NCBI RefSeq assembly: GCF_963682185.1
Contig: NZ_OY821667.1
Span: forward strand, 788,109 to 852,108
From: an uncultured Cohaesibacter sp.
GTDB taxonomy: Bacteria > Pseudomonadota > Alphaproteobacteria > Rhizobiales > Cohaesibacteraceae
Reading direction: 5' to 3'
DNA: 64,000 nt
Made by a program: the position numbers and the translations under genes. Below, in pieces: positions 55,066 through 64,000 of this stretch. The notes under the pieces are model-generated. The model worked only from the letters and a program-made list of their open reading frames with translations, searched no databases and was not told the origin of the DNA. Numbering within the stretch: position 1 is the stretch's first letter; every line of letters starts with the position of its first letter.

Positions 55066-56658
55066 TTATTTGTCGATATCCACACCGTAGAAGATGTGAC
55101 CGCCAAACGGATCGATCTTGTAGTTCTTCACTTTGGTGCTTACCGGCATGAAGACAACAGAGTGAGCAATGGTTGCCCAAGGAGCTTCACGTTTGAAGAC
55201 AACCTGTGCTTCTTCATACAGTTTCGTGCGTTCTGCAATATCGGTGGTCTGTTTTGCTTTGACCAGCAGATCGTTGAACTCTTCGTTACACCATTTCGCA
55301 CGGTTTGCACCGGACTCAACAGCATCGCAACCAAGCAGAACATACATGAAGTTGTCCGGGTCGCCGTTGTCACCGGTCCAACCGAGCAGAACAGTGTCAT
55401 GTTCACCAGCGGAAGACCGCTTTAGATACTCGCCCCATTCATAGGAAACGATTTCAGCGTCAACACCGATTGCTTTCCAGTCAGCCTGAATCAACTCAGC
55501 CATACGGCGCGCATTCGGGTTGTATGGACGCTGAACAGGCATAGCCCAGATGTTGGTTTTCATGCCCGATACGCCGGCTTCCTCAAGCAGCTTTTTGGCA
55601 GCTTCCGGATCATATGGATCATCTTTGACCTTGTCGTTGTAAGACCACATGGTTGGCGGAATCGGGTTTTTCGCAGCTTTACCAGCGCCCTGGAAAACAG
55701 CGTCCAGAATGGCCTGTTTGTTGATGGCCATGTTCAGCGCCTTGCGAACGCGGACATCCTTGAACTTGTCTTTCTGGTTGTTGTAAGCCAGATAGCCAAC
55801 GTTCAGGCCTTCCTGCTGCATCAGAGTGATGTTTGGATCTTCATCCATGGCCTTGATGTCAGCCGGGTTAGGATAAGGCATCACGTCGCATTCACCAGCT
55901 TTCATCTTCTGATAGCGAACAGAAGCGTCTGGCGTAATGGCAAAGATCAGATCATCGATAGCGGCCTTGCCACCCCAGTAGTCAGCAAAAGCCTTGTAGC
56001 GGATGACGGCGTCTTTCTGATAGGCCACCAGTTGGAAAGGACCTGTACCGACCGGTTTCTGGTCGAACATTTCCAAGTTACCGGTTTTTTCGATCTGGGC
56101 TGCATATTCAGCTGACGCGATGGAAGCAAAGTCCATGGCCATGTTTGCAATGAATGGCGCTTCAACCTGATTCAGCACAAACTTGACGGTATAGTCGTCA
56201 ACCTTGACGATATCCTTGATCAGGCTATCCATAGACATGCCACCGAAATATTCGTAGGTGCCACCGGAAACCTTGTTGAACGGATGGTTCGGATCTTTCT
56301 GACGCATGAAGGAGAAGATCACGTCATCCGCATTGAAATCGCGACTTGGGGTAAAATCTTTGGTTGTGTGAAATTTCACGCCTTTGCGCAGATGGAAAGT
56401 ATATTCCAAGCCATCTTCTGAAACATCCCAGCTCTCGGCCAGGCCAGGGACAACGTTGGTGCTACCGCGTTCAAACTCGACGAGTTTGTTGTAGATGGTA
56501 TGTGAAGACGCATCGAAAGTCGTGCCAGCAGTGTAAAGTGCCGGAGTAAAGCCCTCTGGGCTACCCTCGGAGCAATATACCAATGTCTTCGCCTGAGCTG
56601 TCGTCGACAAGACGGCAGCCAGAGCGGTAGCAGCCAAAGCTTTGGTAAGCAGCTTCAT
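55066..56658 (-). CDS. dppA: Periplasmic dipeptide-binding protein
   Basis: 530 residues, very close to E. coli DppA through its length: KTLVYCSEGSPEGFTPALY after the signal peptide (MKLLTKALAATALAAVLSTT, cut near AQAK), then FHLRKGVKFH, QKPVGTGPFQLVAYQKDAVI, CDVMPYPNPADIKAMDEDPN, and WAMPVQRPYNPNARRMAELI. The ATG at 56658 follows GAGAGGGA. Heads the dppABCDF operon. Some DppA also bind heme or 5-aminolevulinate; the HmoB-like gene at the other end of the operon makes a heme link worth noting. Confidence 0.95.
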   Translation of the reverse strand: MKLLTKALAATALAAVLSTTAQAKTLVYCSEGSPEGFTPALYTAGTTFDASSHTIYNKLVEFERGSTNVVPGLAESWDVSEDGLEYTFHLRKGVKFHTTKDFTPSRDFNADDVIFSFMRQKDPNHPFNKVSGGTYEYFGGMSMDSLIKDIVKVDDYTVKFVLNQVEAPFIANMAMDFASIASAEYAAQIEKTGNLEMFDQKPVGTGPFQLVAYQKDAVIRYKAFADYWGGKAAIDDLIFAITPDASVRYQKMKAGECDVMPYPNPADIKAMDEDPNITLMQQEGLNVGYLAYNNQKDKFKDVRVRKALNMAINKQAILDAVFQGAGKAAKNPIPPTMWSYNDKVKDDPYDPEAAKKLLEEAGVSGMKTNIWAMPVQRPYNPNARRMAELIQADWKAIGVDAEIVSYEWGEYLKRSSAGEHDTVLLGWTGDNGDPDNFMYVLLGCDAVESGANRAKWCNEEFNDLLVKAKQTTDIAERTKLYEEAQVVFKREAPWATIAHSVVFMPVSTKVKNYKIDPFGGHIFYGVDIDK

Positions 56659-56994
56659 TGTTTGAATCCCTCTCAAAATTTTATCGTTTGGATATGCGGG
56701 CGGAAAGCAATGTGTCTCGCGTTCAAAGCGGTCACATCCCAACCAGCATAAGTTTAAGCGACCAGACAGGTCCCCCCTGAGGTTGCCTAAACAGCACGAA
56801 AAGTCGAATACAATCTGATGAGAAAAGCAATCTCTTATTGAGGAATATTCACCTTATTTAGAACAAAATAGTCAAATTCATCAGAAACACAGAAATTAAT
56901 TTTCCCTCGAACAGCTTCCAAAAGGGAAACTGGTAGTCAGAGACAATGCAGAGTAAATAGTTTTACAAAGGCCCGAATTAAAAAAACACCGGTC
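56659..56994. other. Promoter region of the dpp operon
   Basis: About 336 bp upstream of dppA, AT-rich at 56810-56900, with no recognised gene. It should hold the dpp promoter and the end of the NUDIX gene's transcript. Confidence 0.5.
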
Positions 56995-57585
56995 TCAAAA
57001 CACGCCTTCGTGCCTAGACAGCAACGCCTGGATTAGAATAAGCAGACGCGGGCAACGAATAGTTCCTTCATCGAGCCAATTCTTGGCAGTTTTCGTTGAA
57101 ACCTCAACGACTTCAATATCCTCATCCTCATCCTGATGGCGCTCTTCGGGATGTTGCTGACCGGATTTGTATGGCGCAAGAAACAGATTGGCCTTTTCAA
57201 CCATGCGGGCCGGATTGATAAAGACTTGCGCCACCTTCTCCAGATCACCAAGAGAAACTCCGAGTTCTTCCTCTGCTTCTCTTCTGCACGCTTCCTCAAC
57301 GGATGTATCAGTCGCCTCAATGCCACCGGCGCAGGCTTCCAGTATCAGTCCCTGATCCCTGAGATAAACAGCGGTCCGCATCTGGCGTACGAGGAGTATG
57401 GTTTTCTTTTCGGCATCATAGGGCAACACTGCAATGGAATCCCGATCCGCCCAAACAGGCTCGGAAATCACATGCTCGCGACCGTCTTCGTGAATGGTCT
57501 GCACCGTGGTCAGATCAATTGTGCCTTTATCGAGGGTGCAAAGCGTCTCGCGCGACAGCAGCCTGTGCTTGTCAGACATGGGCAT
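56995..57585 (-). CDS. NUDIX hydrolase (ADP-ribose pyrophosphatase-like)
   Basis: 196 residues. The Nudix box is complete: GGIEATDTSVEEACRREAEE followed by ELGV. Upstream ILLVRQMRTAVYL and downstream VFINPARMVEKANLFLAPY fit the NudF/NudK group that splits ADP-ribose or GDP-sugars. A DEDEDIEVVEVS acidic stretch follows. Starts at 57585 or 57579. Divergent neighbours suggest a monocistronic gene. Confidence 0.9.
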   Translation of the reverse strand: MPMSDKHRLLSRETLCTLDKGTIDLTTVQTIHEDGREHVISEPVWADRDSIAVLPYDAEKKTILLVRQMRTAVYLRDQGLILEACAGGIEATDTSVEEACRREAEEELGVSLGDLEKVAQVFINPARMVEKANLFLAPYKSGQQHPEERHQDEDEDIEVVEVSTKTAKNWLDEGTIRCPRLLILIQALLSRHEGVF

Positions 57586-57688
57586 TCTCCAATCAATTGA
57601 TTATCCATAAATTACGAGGTCACCTAATGCGCCTATGGAAAGCATGTTGCAAGCTCTGAGATGGGAAACCCTTTCAAGGGCCCATCCA

Positions 57689-58024
57689 TCAGGAAATGGT
57701 TTCGTGACGCACCCAATCCATAAAGCCCGGCAAGCCATCACAGGCAGGCAAGGCCACGAGGGCAGGCTCATCATAAGGATGCTGAGACTGGAAGGTCTTT
57801 GCGGCCTTCTCCCAAGCCCCTCTTGTGCTTTTTGCGATAAAGGCGACCTCGTTTGCCTCCTCCATTTGCCCTTGCCATTGATAAAGCGAAACCATACCTG
57901 ATAGAATATTGACGCATGCAACCGAGCTTTCTTCGAGCATCGACCGGGCAATCCTGCGTGCCGTTTCAACGTCCGGACAGGTGCCGTACAACAGCAACAC
58001 CTCATCGCTTTTTGCCTGTGACAT
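57689..58024 (-). CDS. cutA: Divalent-cation tolerance protein CutA
   Basis: 111 residues, a small trimeric cytoplasmic protein. Family segments: [40 protein letters not shown], and [12 protein letters not shown]. The start at 58024 has GGAGAAGG upstream; an in-frame hydrophobic extension to 58180 is not part of the usual protein. The exact role, often tied to copper tolerance, is uncertain. Confidence 0.92.
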   Translation of the reverse strand: MSQAKSDEVLLLYGTCPDVETARRIARSMLEESSVACVNILSGMVSLYQWQGQMEEANEVAFIAKSTRGAWEKAAKTFQSQHPYDEPALVALPACDGLPGFMDWVRHETIS

Positions 58025-58229
58025 CCCCTTCTCCTCATTGGAAATCATTGATATCCATGCTACTCCACTAAAGCATAGTGCAGCCAATATTACGATAAGT
58101 GGGCATAAAACCACAGCAATCGACACATCTGTTTCTTTGGTTTGTCCAAAAAACTCAAGGAAACAGGGAAGCAATTCCATCCCGGTTTGCGGGAATCCGA
58201 GATTTCGGACAACAAGACGGACAGAGCAG

Positions 58230-59003
58230 ATGTCACGGCCGTTTCAGAAAATCGCCTTCATTGCCAGCGGAACAGAAGAGTCGCTGGAGGCAAAAGAGAG
58301 GCTGACGCATCTTTACGGATCTGCCGATCCGTCAGAAGCCGATGTCATCGTCGCACTGGGCGGCGACGGACTGATGCTACAGACCCTGCACAACAACATG
58401 AATAGCGATATACCGATTTATGGCATGAATTGCGGCTCAATCGGATTCCTAATGAATGAATATTCCGAAGACAGTCTGATGGACCGTTTGGAGAATGCTG
58501 AAATTTCCAACATTCGCCCTCTCGAGATGCGCGCCCTCACCACGGACGGTGCGCTGCACGAGGCCACCGCCATAAACGAAATCTCCGTCTTCAGACAGAC
58601 CGCTCAAGCCGCAAAAATGGAAATCCGCATTGATGGCAAGGTCCGCATGGAAGAGCTGATCTGTGACGGCGCTCTGGTAGCGACCCCCGTAGGCAGCACA
58701 GCCTATAACCTGTCCGTGCATGGCCCCATTTTGCCGATTGATTCGCCCCTGCTCGCCTTGACCCCGATCAGTCCCTTCCGCCCACGCCACTGGCGCGGCG
58801 CGCTTCTACCCAATAGTGCTCACGTCAAGCTCATCGTCAAAGAGCCCAGAAAGCGTCCCTTGAGCGCCGTCGCTGACCATGCGGAAATCCGGTCTGTGCT
58901 TGAAGTTGAGATTTCAGAGAGCTGCGAAAAATCCTGCAAGATCATGTTTGACCCGGAGCACGGATGGGCGGAGCGGATCTTGAGTGAACAGTTCCGTTAC
59001 TGA
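58230..59003 (+). CDS. nadK: NAD kinase
   Basis: 257 residues, phosphorylates NAD to NADP in the cytoplasm. The GGDG motif is at residues 44-47 (ALGGDGLML), then [28 protein letters not shown], and the second conserved region [20 protein letters not shown]. Length and motifs are typical of alphaproteobacterial NadK. The frame extends upstream to 57909 but the ATG at 58230 gives the usual start. Divergent from cutA. Confidence 0.95.
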   Translation: MSRPFQKIAFIASGTEESLEAKERLTHLYGSADPSEADVIVALGGDGLMLQTLHNNMNSDIPIYGMNCGSIGFLMNEYSEDSLMDRLENAEISNIRPLEMRALTTDGALHEATAINEISVFRQTAQAAKMEIRIDGKVRMEELICDGALVATPVGSTAYNLSVHGPILPIDSPLLALTPISPFRPRHWRGALLPNSAHVKLIVKEPRKRPLSAVADHAEIRSVLEVEISESCEKSCKIMFDPEHGWAERILSEQFRY

Positions 59004-59190
59004 GCAAGCCTTTCAAAGAATAACGGCAATATACTTACACCCCGTGTCTTGCACAAAACCGGTCCAGTTCCTTTGTAACAAGAATAGTTCAAAGAAATGC
59101 TTCCTTAACGGTCTCTGGATATAGTTAATCTGATTTTCCTGTTTTAGAAACAAAGCGGACAGCAGAAAAACCGAACAGGGGCAAGAAGGT

Positions 59191-59709
59191 ATGATCAAGG
59201 TTGACCTCTCACAATTGCGGTTTCTGGTTGTGGAAGACAACGCCCATATGCGTCGTGTGCTACGCACGCTCATTCACAGCTTTGGAGCACGTGATGTCAC
59301 CGAAGCCGAGGATGGCGCCGCGGGCTTGGAGCTTTTCCAGACGACCTCACCCGATATCGTGATTACCGACTGGTATATGCCCATATTCGGCGGTATCGAG
59401 TTGATACGCATGATGAGGCAACCAGAGTCGTCTGCCAATCCGACTGTGCCCATCATTATGTTGACAGGACACTCTGAAAAACGGAAAGTCATGGAAGCCA
59501 GAGATGTTGGCGTGACAGAATTTCTTTGCAAGCCAATTTCGGCAAATGCCTTGTATGCCCGTGTTGCAAACTGCGTTGTCAATCCGCGCAACTTCATCAA
59601 GGCCAACGGTTTTTATGGGCCGGATCGACGTCGCTTCGCCAATCCCCTTTACAAAGGGTCTGAGCGGCGCGCAAACGATGCAGAGCCTGCCCAAAAAAAG
59701 GCTAGTTGA
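59191..59709 (+). CDS. Single-domain response regulator
   Basis: 172 residues: a CheY-like receiver (1-125) with acidic pair Glu15-Asp16 (VVEDNAHM), phosphoacceptor Asp60 (VITDWYMP), Thr in IMLTGHS and Lys in FLCKPIS. A basic, Arg-rich tail of about 45 residues (YGPDRRRF, KGSERRAND) follows, with no output domain. AAGAAGG precedes the ATG. An Hpt protein gene follows 60 bp on, suggesting a phosphorelay; no histidine kinase is in the window. Confidence 0.92.
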   Translation: MIKVDLSQLRFLVVEDNAHMRRVLRTLIHSFGARDVTEAEDGAAGLELFQTTSPDIVITDWYMPIFGGIELIRMMRQPESSANPTVPIIMLTGHSEKRKVMEARDVGVTEFLCKPISANALYARVANCVVNPRNFIKANGFYGPDRRRFANPLYKGSERRANDAEPAQKKAS

Positions 59710-59769
59710 TGATATTTACTGATGCGTATGGCAAATCGCAGAGACACGAACCTTTAGAGGACAGTTCCA

Positions 59770-60279
59770 ATGGCCGACTATGAGATCATCAAGCCCAAAG
59801 TCGACTTGAGAAAAAAGATCAAGATACTGCCCAATAGCAGCGGATTTGATCCGGTAGCCAAGGCTGAAGAAGCCATGGAACGCCTGTCTTTGAATTTCGG
59901 CAACTGGATGCGCGACGAAGTCATGAAGTTGCAATTTTCTTGGGAGCAGGCAGAAAAGACCGGCCTGACCGAGGAAAATGTCGATAATCTTTTCCGCTCC
60001 TGTCATGATATCAAGGGGCAAGCCCACACCATGGGCTTTCCGCTTGCTGGCCTGATAGCAGGGTCCATGTGCGAACTGATTGAAAAGATTCCTGACCCGG
60101 ACACATTGCCGGTCAGCCTGCTGAGAAAACACGTGCAGGCGATCGCAGCCGTGGTCAATGAAAATGCACGCGAAGAAGACAATGTGGTCGGCAAGCAGCT
60201 TGCTGAACAACTGAGCACTATTACCGAAGATTATATCGAAAAACATGCACCGCCAGAGCTTTTGGAACGCGACAGCTGA
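59770..60279 (+). CDS. Histidine phosphotransfer (Hpt) protein
   Basis: 169 residues, helical. The phosphorylation site is His79 in SCHDIKGQAHTMGFPLAG, the Hpt consensus H-x-x-K-G. A basic N-terminus (KPKVDLRKKIKILPNSSGFD) precedes the domain. Directly downstream of the response regulator, with a GAGGACA ribosome site, so the two likely exchange phosphate. Confidence 0.88.
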   Translation: MADYEIIKPKVDLRKKIKILPNSSGFDPVAKAEEAMERLSLNFGNWMRDEVMKLQFSWEQAEKTGLTEENVDNLFRSCHDIKGQAHTMGFPLAGLIAGSMCELIEKIPDPDTLPVSLLRKHVQAIAAVVNENAREEDNVVGKQLAEQLSTITEDYIEKHAPPELLERDS

Positions 60280-60340
60280 GGCGCAAAACGTCCTCTTTCC
60301 GCAAGATTCCCATAACCTCCCGGCCATGATAGCAGGTATC

Positions 60341-61495
60341 TCAGGCAGCGGTTATCTGCTTCATCCGCATGCTCAGAGAACGTGCCTCATCACGCGCGAT
60401 CTGGGTGGCAAAGCGGCGTAACAGCGCCAATAGATCATCCAGCTCATCTTCAGCGAAATCATTGTAATCACTCAGAATGCGTTCCACCATGATGCGCCCG
60501 AAGCGTGTGCGTGGCATATCCCCGTCAATCGTGGTGACCAGATCGCGATAAACCTCCAGTGCCGACAATATCACGGGAGCCACACGCTTGGAGATTCCTG
60601 CTTTCTTGCACAAGGTCTGCACGAGCGCTTCGGAAGGATCAGCCACACAAGCCTGCACCCTTTTCTCACTGAGATCCGTCAGGCTCACCAGAGCCTTGAC
60701 GAACATTGAAACATTGCCCATGCACAGGCTTCGAATGAGAAGGTCAGCAGTCAGTTGGCCAGACAATCTCAGATGCTCAACCAGAGCCTCCAACTCGTCG
60801 CCATGAGCACAACAGGAAGCCAGATCAACGGTTGCCTTATCGCAGGCATCCTTCACCAGAGACGTACGCCGCTCTGAGCTGACAAACGACTGAACGAGAG
60901 ACAATTGCTGCAACGCATCCCCGAGCTGGACGATCAGCATCTGTCGGATATCAATCGGCAGGCCATCCAGAGAGAGCAGCATATTGCGCACAGATGGCAT
61001 CTGTCCGAACCGCTCCGCCAAGCGACGCAGACTGAAAACAGCAATTTGCGCACCGGGATTTTCCAGCATTATGCAGCAGGCTTGAGAGTCAGCAACTTCG
61101 GCCATAGCAGCGCAAAGCGCGGGGCTAACCGATGGACGCGACGCCACAGCACACTGAATAAGAGCCCCCCTGTCTGCCACCATGTCGACCAGCTCAGAAT
61201 CCAGCAAAACGGGAGAGCTGACGATAACCGGCACAGCCACAGCATCGATATCTTGCGTCAAGGATAGAATGACCGGACGCGGCGCATAGGGGGATTGCTT
61301 AAGCGCCTGAGCCAGAGCTTCACGAACAATAGGGGCTGGATCATCCAGAAGAATGGTTAGAGCTGTTTCCGCCGCGGCTTTTTCTGCATCATCAAGTGAC
61401 GAATAGAGGAACGCCCGCGCCAAGGCACTCGTCGCTTCTGCACGACGATCAACAGGCGCGGTCTCTATCCATGAGAGAAACTTCTCGACAATCAT
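60341..61495 (-). CDS. DUF2336 domain protein
   Basis: 384 residues, all-helical HEAT-like repeats with the DUF2336 pattern: FLSWIETAPVDRRAEATSAL, ILLDDPAPIVREALAQAL, and PRPVILSLTQDIDAVAVPVI near the N-terminus. The family is almost confined to alphaproteobacteria and its function is unknown; some members sit beside signalling genes, as here. Convergent with the Hpt gene. Confidence 0.88.
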   Translation of the reverse strand: MIVEKFLSWIETAPVDRRAEATSALARAFLYSSLDDAEKAAAETALTILLDDPAPIVREALAQALKQSPYAPRPVILSLTQDIDAVAVPVIVSSPVLLDSELVDMVADRGALIQCAVASRPSVSPALCAAMAEVADSQACCIMLENPGAQIAVFSLRRLAERFGQMPSVRNMLLSLDGLPIDIRQMLIVQLGDALQQLSLVQSFVSSERRTSLVKDACDKATVDLASCCAHGDELEALVEHLRLSGQLTADLLIRSLCMGNVSMFVKALVSLTDLSEKRVQACVADPSEALVQTLCKKAGISKRVAPVILSALEVYRDLVTTIDGDMPRTRFGRIMVERILSDYNDFAEDELDDLLALLRRFATQIARDEARSLSMRMKQITAA

Positions 61496-61688
61496 TCTGA
61501 CTACTAGTCCCTGCCCTGAAGACCACTCCCAAAAAGAGCAATCTTTTCAGTGCCCAAACGCTACTTACATCAAAGGGGCAAACACCCCTATGTTCGTAGA
61601 CATTCTGAACCAGTAACTCTTAACGATCAGTTCACCATAATTGGAAAAGTGAAAAGGCCAATGCACTTGCGCTGGGCGACCCCGCCTC

Positions 61689-63089
61689 TCAGCCTTTATC
61701 GCTGGAGGTAAAAACATCCCCGCGCAGGAATGCGCTCAGGTCAAGCGCACCGAGCCGGGCCTGCTCACGCGCAGGCCGAGACTGTTGTCGTGTCAGATCC
61801 AAAGGCGTGTCGTGATCGACCGAAGACGCAGTGGTCGGAGCGTTGGGAGAATGCGTAGAAACAGATGCTGCAGTCGGCATGCTTCCTGGCTTGGCCTTTG
61901 GCAAAGCACCTGCCAGGCTATCTTCAAAAGCATCAACAACAACATCCGTTGTTGCAGGTTTACTCCGCGGCAAAGCCATACCATCTACTTCAGTCGCAGT
62001 TTCAGGTGCCACTGTAGTGTCTGATGCCTGAGTATAAATGCGGCTGGCAATCACACCATTGCTGGCGGATGCGGCCTCGATCGCCTGTTGACCGTCATCA
62101 CCCGTCACAAACCGCGAAGCGCGCACCTGCGAGGATACCGAGTTATCAGGCAGATAGCTCAACCCATAGCGAGACGGCAGCGCGCGTTGCAAAGGCTGGG
62201 AGAAAAAGGCCTCAAGCGAATCCTGACTATCACTGATAATGGCCTTGTCATTGCTCGCCTGTTGCAGATCCACTACATGCTGGGTCTGAATGGTCGGCGT
62301 TTCAGGGCTGCGGGTCAATTGTGCCTGTTTGGTGGATTCCTTGGCAGTGAACAGATTGCCCAGGCCCAGCATATCCAGAAGGCCTTTCTTCTCCTGAGGC
62401 GCAGAAGCTGGCTCATCAGACACAGTTGAAACAAGATCACTATAAACCTCAGACACGCTTTTGGCATTGCCCTGACGATCATAGAAGACATTCTTGTTAG
62501 CCTCTGCCTGAGCAGGAAAGTAAGCAGCCGCTGGCTTGTCAGGCGTTTCTTCAGCCATAGTGATCAGCTTGCTGCTTCCCTGCGCTCCCAGAAAGTGCGC
62601 CGCATACAGCTCGCCCTGCGAAGGCGTTCTGTTCAACTGCTCGGCCAACTGCTCCCTGTTGCTTTGCGCATAAGCACCCGCCATCATCGCCGACACATTC
62701 GGATCATTCCGCATATCGAGAATCTGCTGCCGCATGTCGGGATCACGCACATAATACTTGTCGCCGACTTGGGAGATCTGCGAAGCCACATCGCCGAGCC
62801 CCAGCTCCGGCCCTGCTTCCTTCATCGTTTCCAGCCAGGTCTGCTCGACGAACTGGAAAAGACCAGAGGCTGATGATGTTGGCGCTTCGGCAGACGTGTT
62901 GAAATTGCTCTCACGCTTTGCCGTATTCAGCAGGAATTCAAAGTCCGTGCCTGTGGTCCGGCTCGCCTCCTCAAAGGCAGCCTGAAATCTGATCGAATTG
63001 TTGAACGAAACAGAATTGGCCAAAGCGCTCTCCAAAGCGATGAACTTAAAATGGGGTCTGCGACAAAACGCACCCGGATTAATGCCCAC
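61689..63089 (-). CDS. SLT-domain lytic transglycosylase-like protein
   Basis: 466 residues. An SLT domain lies at about 35-150: FLLNTAKRESNFNTSAEAPT with catalytic Glu59, SASGLFQFVEQTWLETMKEA, and AHFLGAQGSSKLITMAEE. The rest is a Ser/Thr/Ala-rich, poorly structured region to the end. No clear signal peptide is seen, and the first 30 residues may be wrong; a start inside at about residue 20 is possible. Similar proteins in Hyphomicrobiales lie near motility genes. Different from the classical slt at 11 kb. Confidence 0.8.
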   Translation of the reverse strand: MGINPGAFCRRPHFKFIALESALANSVSFNNSIRFQAAFEEASRTTGTDFEFLLNTAKRESNFNTSAEAPTSSASGLFQFVEQTWLETMKEAGPELGLGDVASQISQVGDKYYVRDPDMRQQILDMRNDPNVSAMMAGAYAQSNREQLAEQLNRTPSQGELYAAHFLGAQGSSKLITMAEETPDKPAAAYFPAQAEANKNVFYDRQGNAKSVSEVYSDLVSTVSDEPASAPQEKKGLLDMLGLGNLFTAKESTKQAQLTRSPETPTIQTQHVVDLQQASNDKAIISDSQDSLEAFFSQPLQRALPSRYGLSYLPDNSVSSQVRASRFVTGDDGQQAIEAASASNGVIASRIYTQASDTTVAPETATEVDGMALPRSKPATTDVVVDAFEDSLAGALPKAKPGSMPTAASVSTHSPNAPTTASSVDHDTPLDLTRQQSRPAREQARLGALDLSAFLRGDVFTSSDKG

Positions 63090-63738
63090 TCACCCCCCGA
63101 AAAGATTCGGGCCGGTTAGTCTTAGTTAACCATTCTTTTACCAAATAGTTAACAGAATCTTAATTTATAAATCGAGACGTAAATGCACGCACCGAGAAAT
63201 AAGGAGGCCAATCGGCCATAAAGAGCAAATCAGCTTATGTCTAAAAGCGACACCCACTCGCCCTCACATGGCTCAGCCTCCCTCGATCTGACACGGGAAC
63301 GCTACATTAAGAATCACTATTATACGATATACTTCAATAAAGTAACGGAATTCCCTGAATCATTTCGACAACAAGTTGAATCAATATACCAACAGGATGA
63401 ATCAAAATCTCAACCAGCCATTTTTTCGTCCGGACAGGCTTGATTGGAAGCAACCCACTCCCAAAACCCCTAGCGATTTAACGGCCAGGATCGTCACCAC
63501 CCAAAGCTTGAAAAACAAAAATTTATTGCAAAATGCAAGAATGCCCATACGCACAAAACACCCCTCAACCGGAAAGACATGCTTCAGGACGGACAACTTT
63601 ATCCAGTACCGCCCTCAAAATACCACGGTTTTTGAATTCCCTAAGCCGCAGGCAAATGCTAAACATCGGCGTTAACAGAGCTTGAGACTCACCCCTTTTT
63701 TGGGCGTTTCCGATTAAGAGCAAAGCAAGGAAAGATCA
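63090..63738. other. Intergenic with doubtful small frames
   Basis: About 650 bp. A 68-residue frame (63237-63443) starts MSKSDTHSPSHGSASL but has no ribosome site or family; an overlapping 99-residue frame is no better. Otherwise the AT-rich stretch 63120-63200 may hold promoters. Confidence 0.45.
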
Positions 63739-64000
63739 GTGATAAGCATAAAAGCAACCGGTCAACGGCTTCTCGGTTTATTTTTGAGCCTTTGCACAGC
63801 ACTCTTCATTGCCACCATTGCCCTACCCAGCCTTGAGGCCCACGCCCAATCAGCACAGGCCCCGCTTGATCTGGGAACAGTTATCCAGAAGGGCACGCCC
63901 CGACAAGCTCCGGTTTATCTCAAGCTCCCGGAAACCGTCCCCATCCCTCAAGCCAATCCGCTCAAGAATGGCAATCAGGACGCCACACCGAAGGCTGCTG
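63739..64000 (+). CDS. N-terminus of a secreted protein, cut by the window end
   Basis: A GTG at 63739 with AAGGAAAG seven bases upstream begins MISIKATGQRLLGLFLSLCT and continues with a signal peptide cut near AHAQSAQ. The next 45 residues are Pro-rich (LKLPETVPIPQANPLKNG). The frame is open to the edge (about 87 residues). The product cannot be named; a periplasmic or surface protein is likely. Confidence 0.7.
   Translation, partial: MISIKATGQRLLGLFLSLCTALFIATIALPSLEAHAQSAQAPLDLGTVIQKGTPRQAPVYLKLPETVPIPQANPLKNGNQDATPKAA

Overview
The window looks like a chromosome segment of an alphaproteobacterium of the Hyphomicrobiales type, possibly a marine Cohaesibacter or Stappia relative (the genus is a guess). 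The reasons are the smpB-dapA-slt order, an alphaproteobacterial initiator tRNA present twice, a DUF2336 protein, many solute-importer operons and moderately GC-rich coding DNA. No rRNA, CRISPR array or complete mobile element was seen.

Layout. 0-3 kb: the end of a sugar ABC importer operon (ATPase and permease) with a divergent LacI regulator and paired operators. 3.4-9.1 kb: two near-identical initiator tRNA-fMet genes bracket a 5.5-kb block with a LysR/cupin/SDR cluster and an AraC/NmrA/DUF4345 cluster. 9.3-13.3 kb: housekeeping genes smpB, dapA and slt. 13.3-45.8 kb: a probable integrated island, described below. 45.9-64 kb: an alpha/beta hydrolase, a TPP-riboswitch-controlled thiBPQ importer, a small monooxygenase, a dppABCDF dipeptide importer, a NUDIX hydrolase, cutA, nadK, a response regulator with an Hpt protein, a DUF2336 protein, an SLT-domain protein and the start of a secreted protein.

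The island. An exact 26-bp repeat (13325-13350 and 45780-45805) has 7-bp inverted arms around a 7-bp spacer, the geometry of a tyrosine-recombinase core site. The left copy covers the slt stop codon. A decayed tyrosine integrase (N-terminal start plus C-terminal catalytic end, middle deleted) lies just inside the right copy, and a tRNA 3'-end-like fragment abuts the left copy. The cargo is: a TIR-TPR protein and a small unknown protein (likely defence); a TRAP importer with DUF1445, PxpB, PxpC and a NadX-like dehydrogenase (likely 5-oxoproline or related acidic amino acids); an operon mixing autoinducer-2-type and erythritol-type genes (ABC importer, SorC regulator, aldo/keto reductase, GlpD-like FAD dehydrogenase, FGGY kinase, LsrF-type aldolase) under clear palindromic operators; and a sugar-type ABC importer with a tandem glycerophosphodiesterase, a LacI regulator and an inositol-monophosphatase-like enzyme, which together suggest use of glycerophosphoinositol or similar deacylated phospholipids.

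All identifications rest on reading translated sequence and remembered family features; no database search was run.
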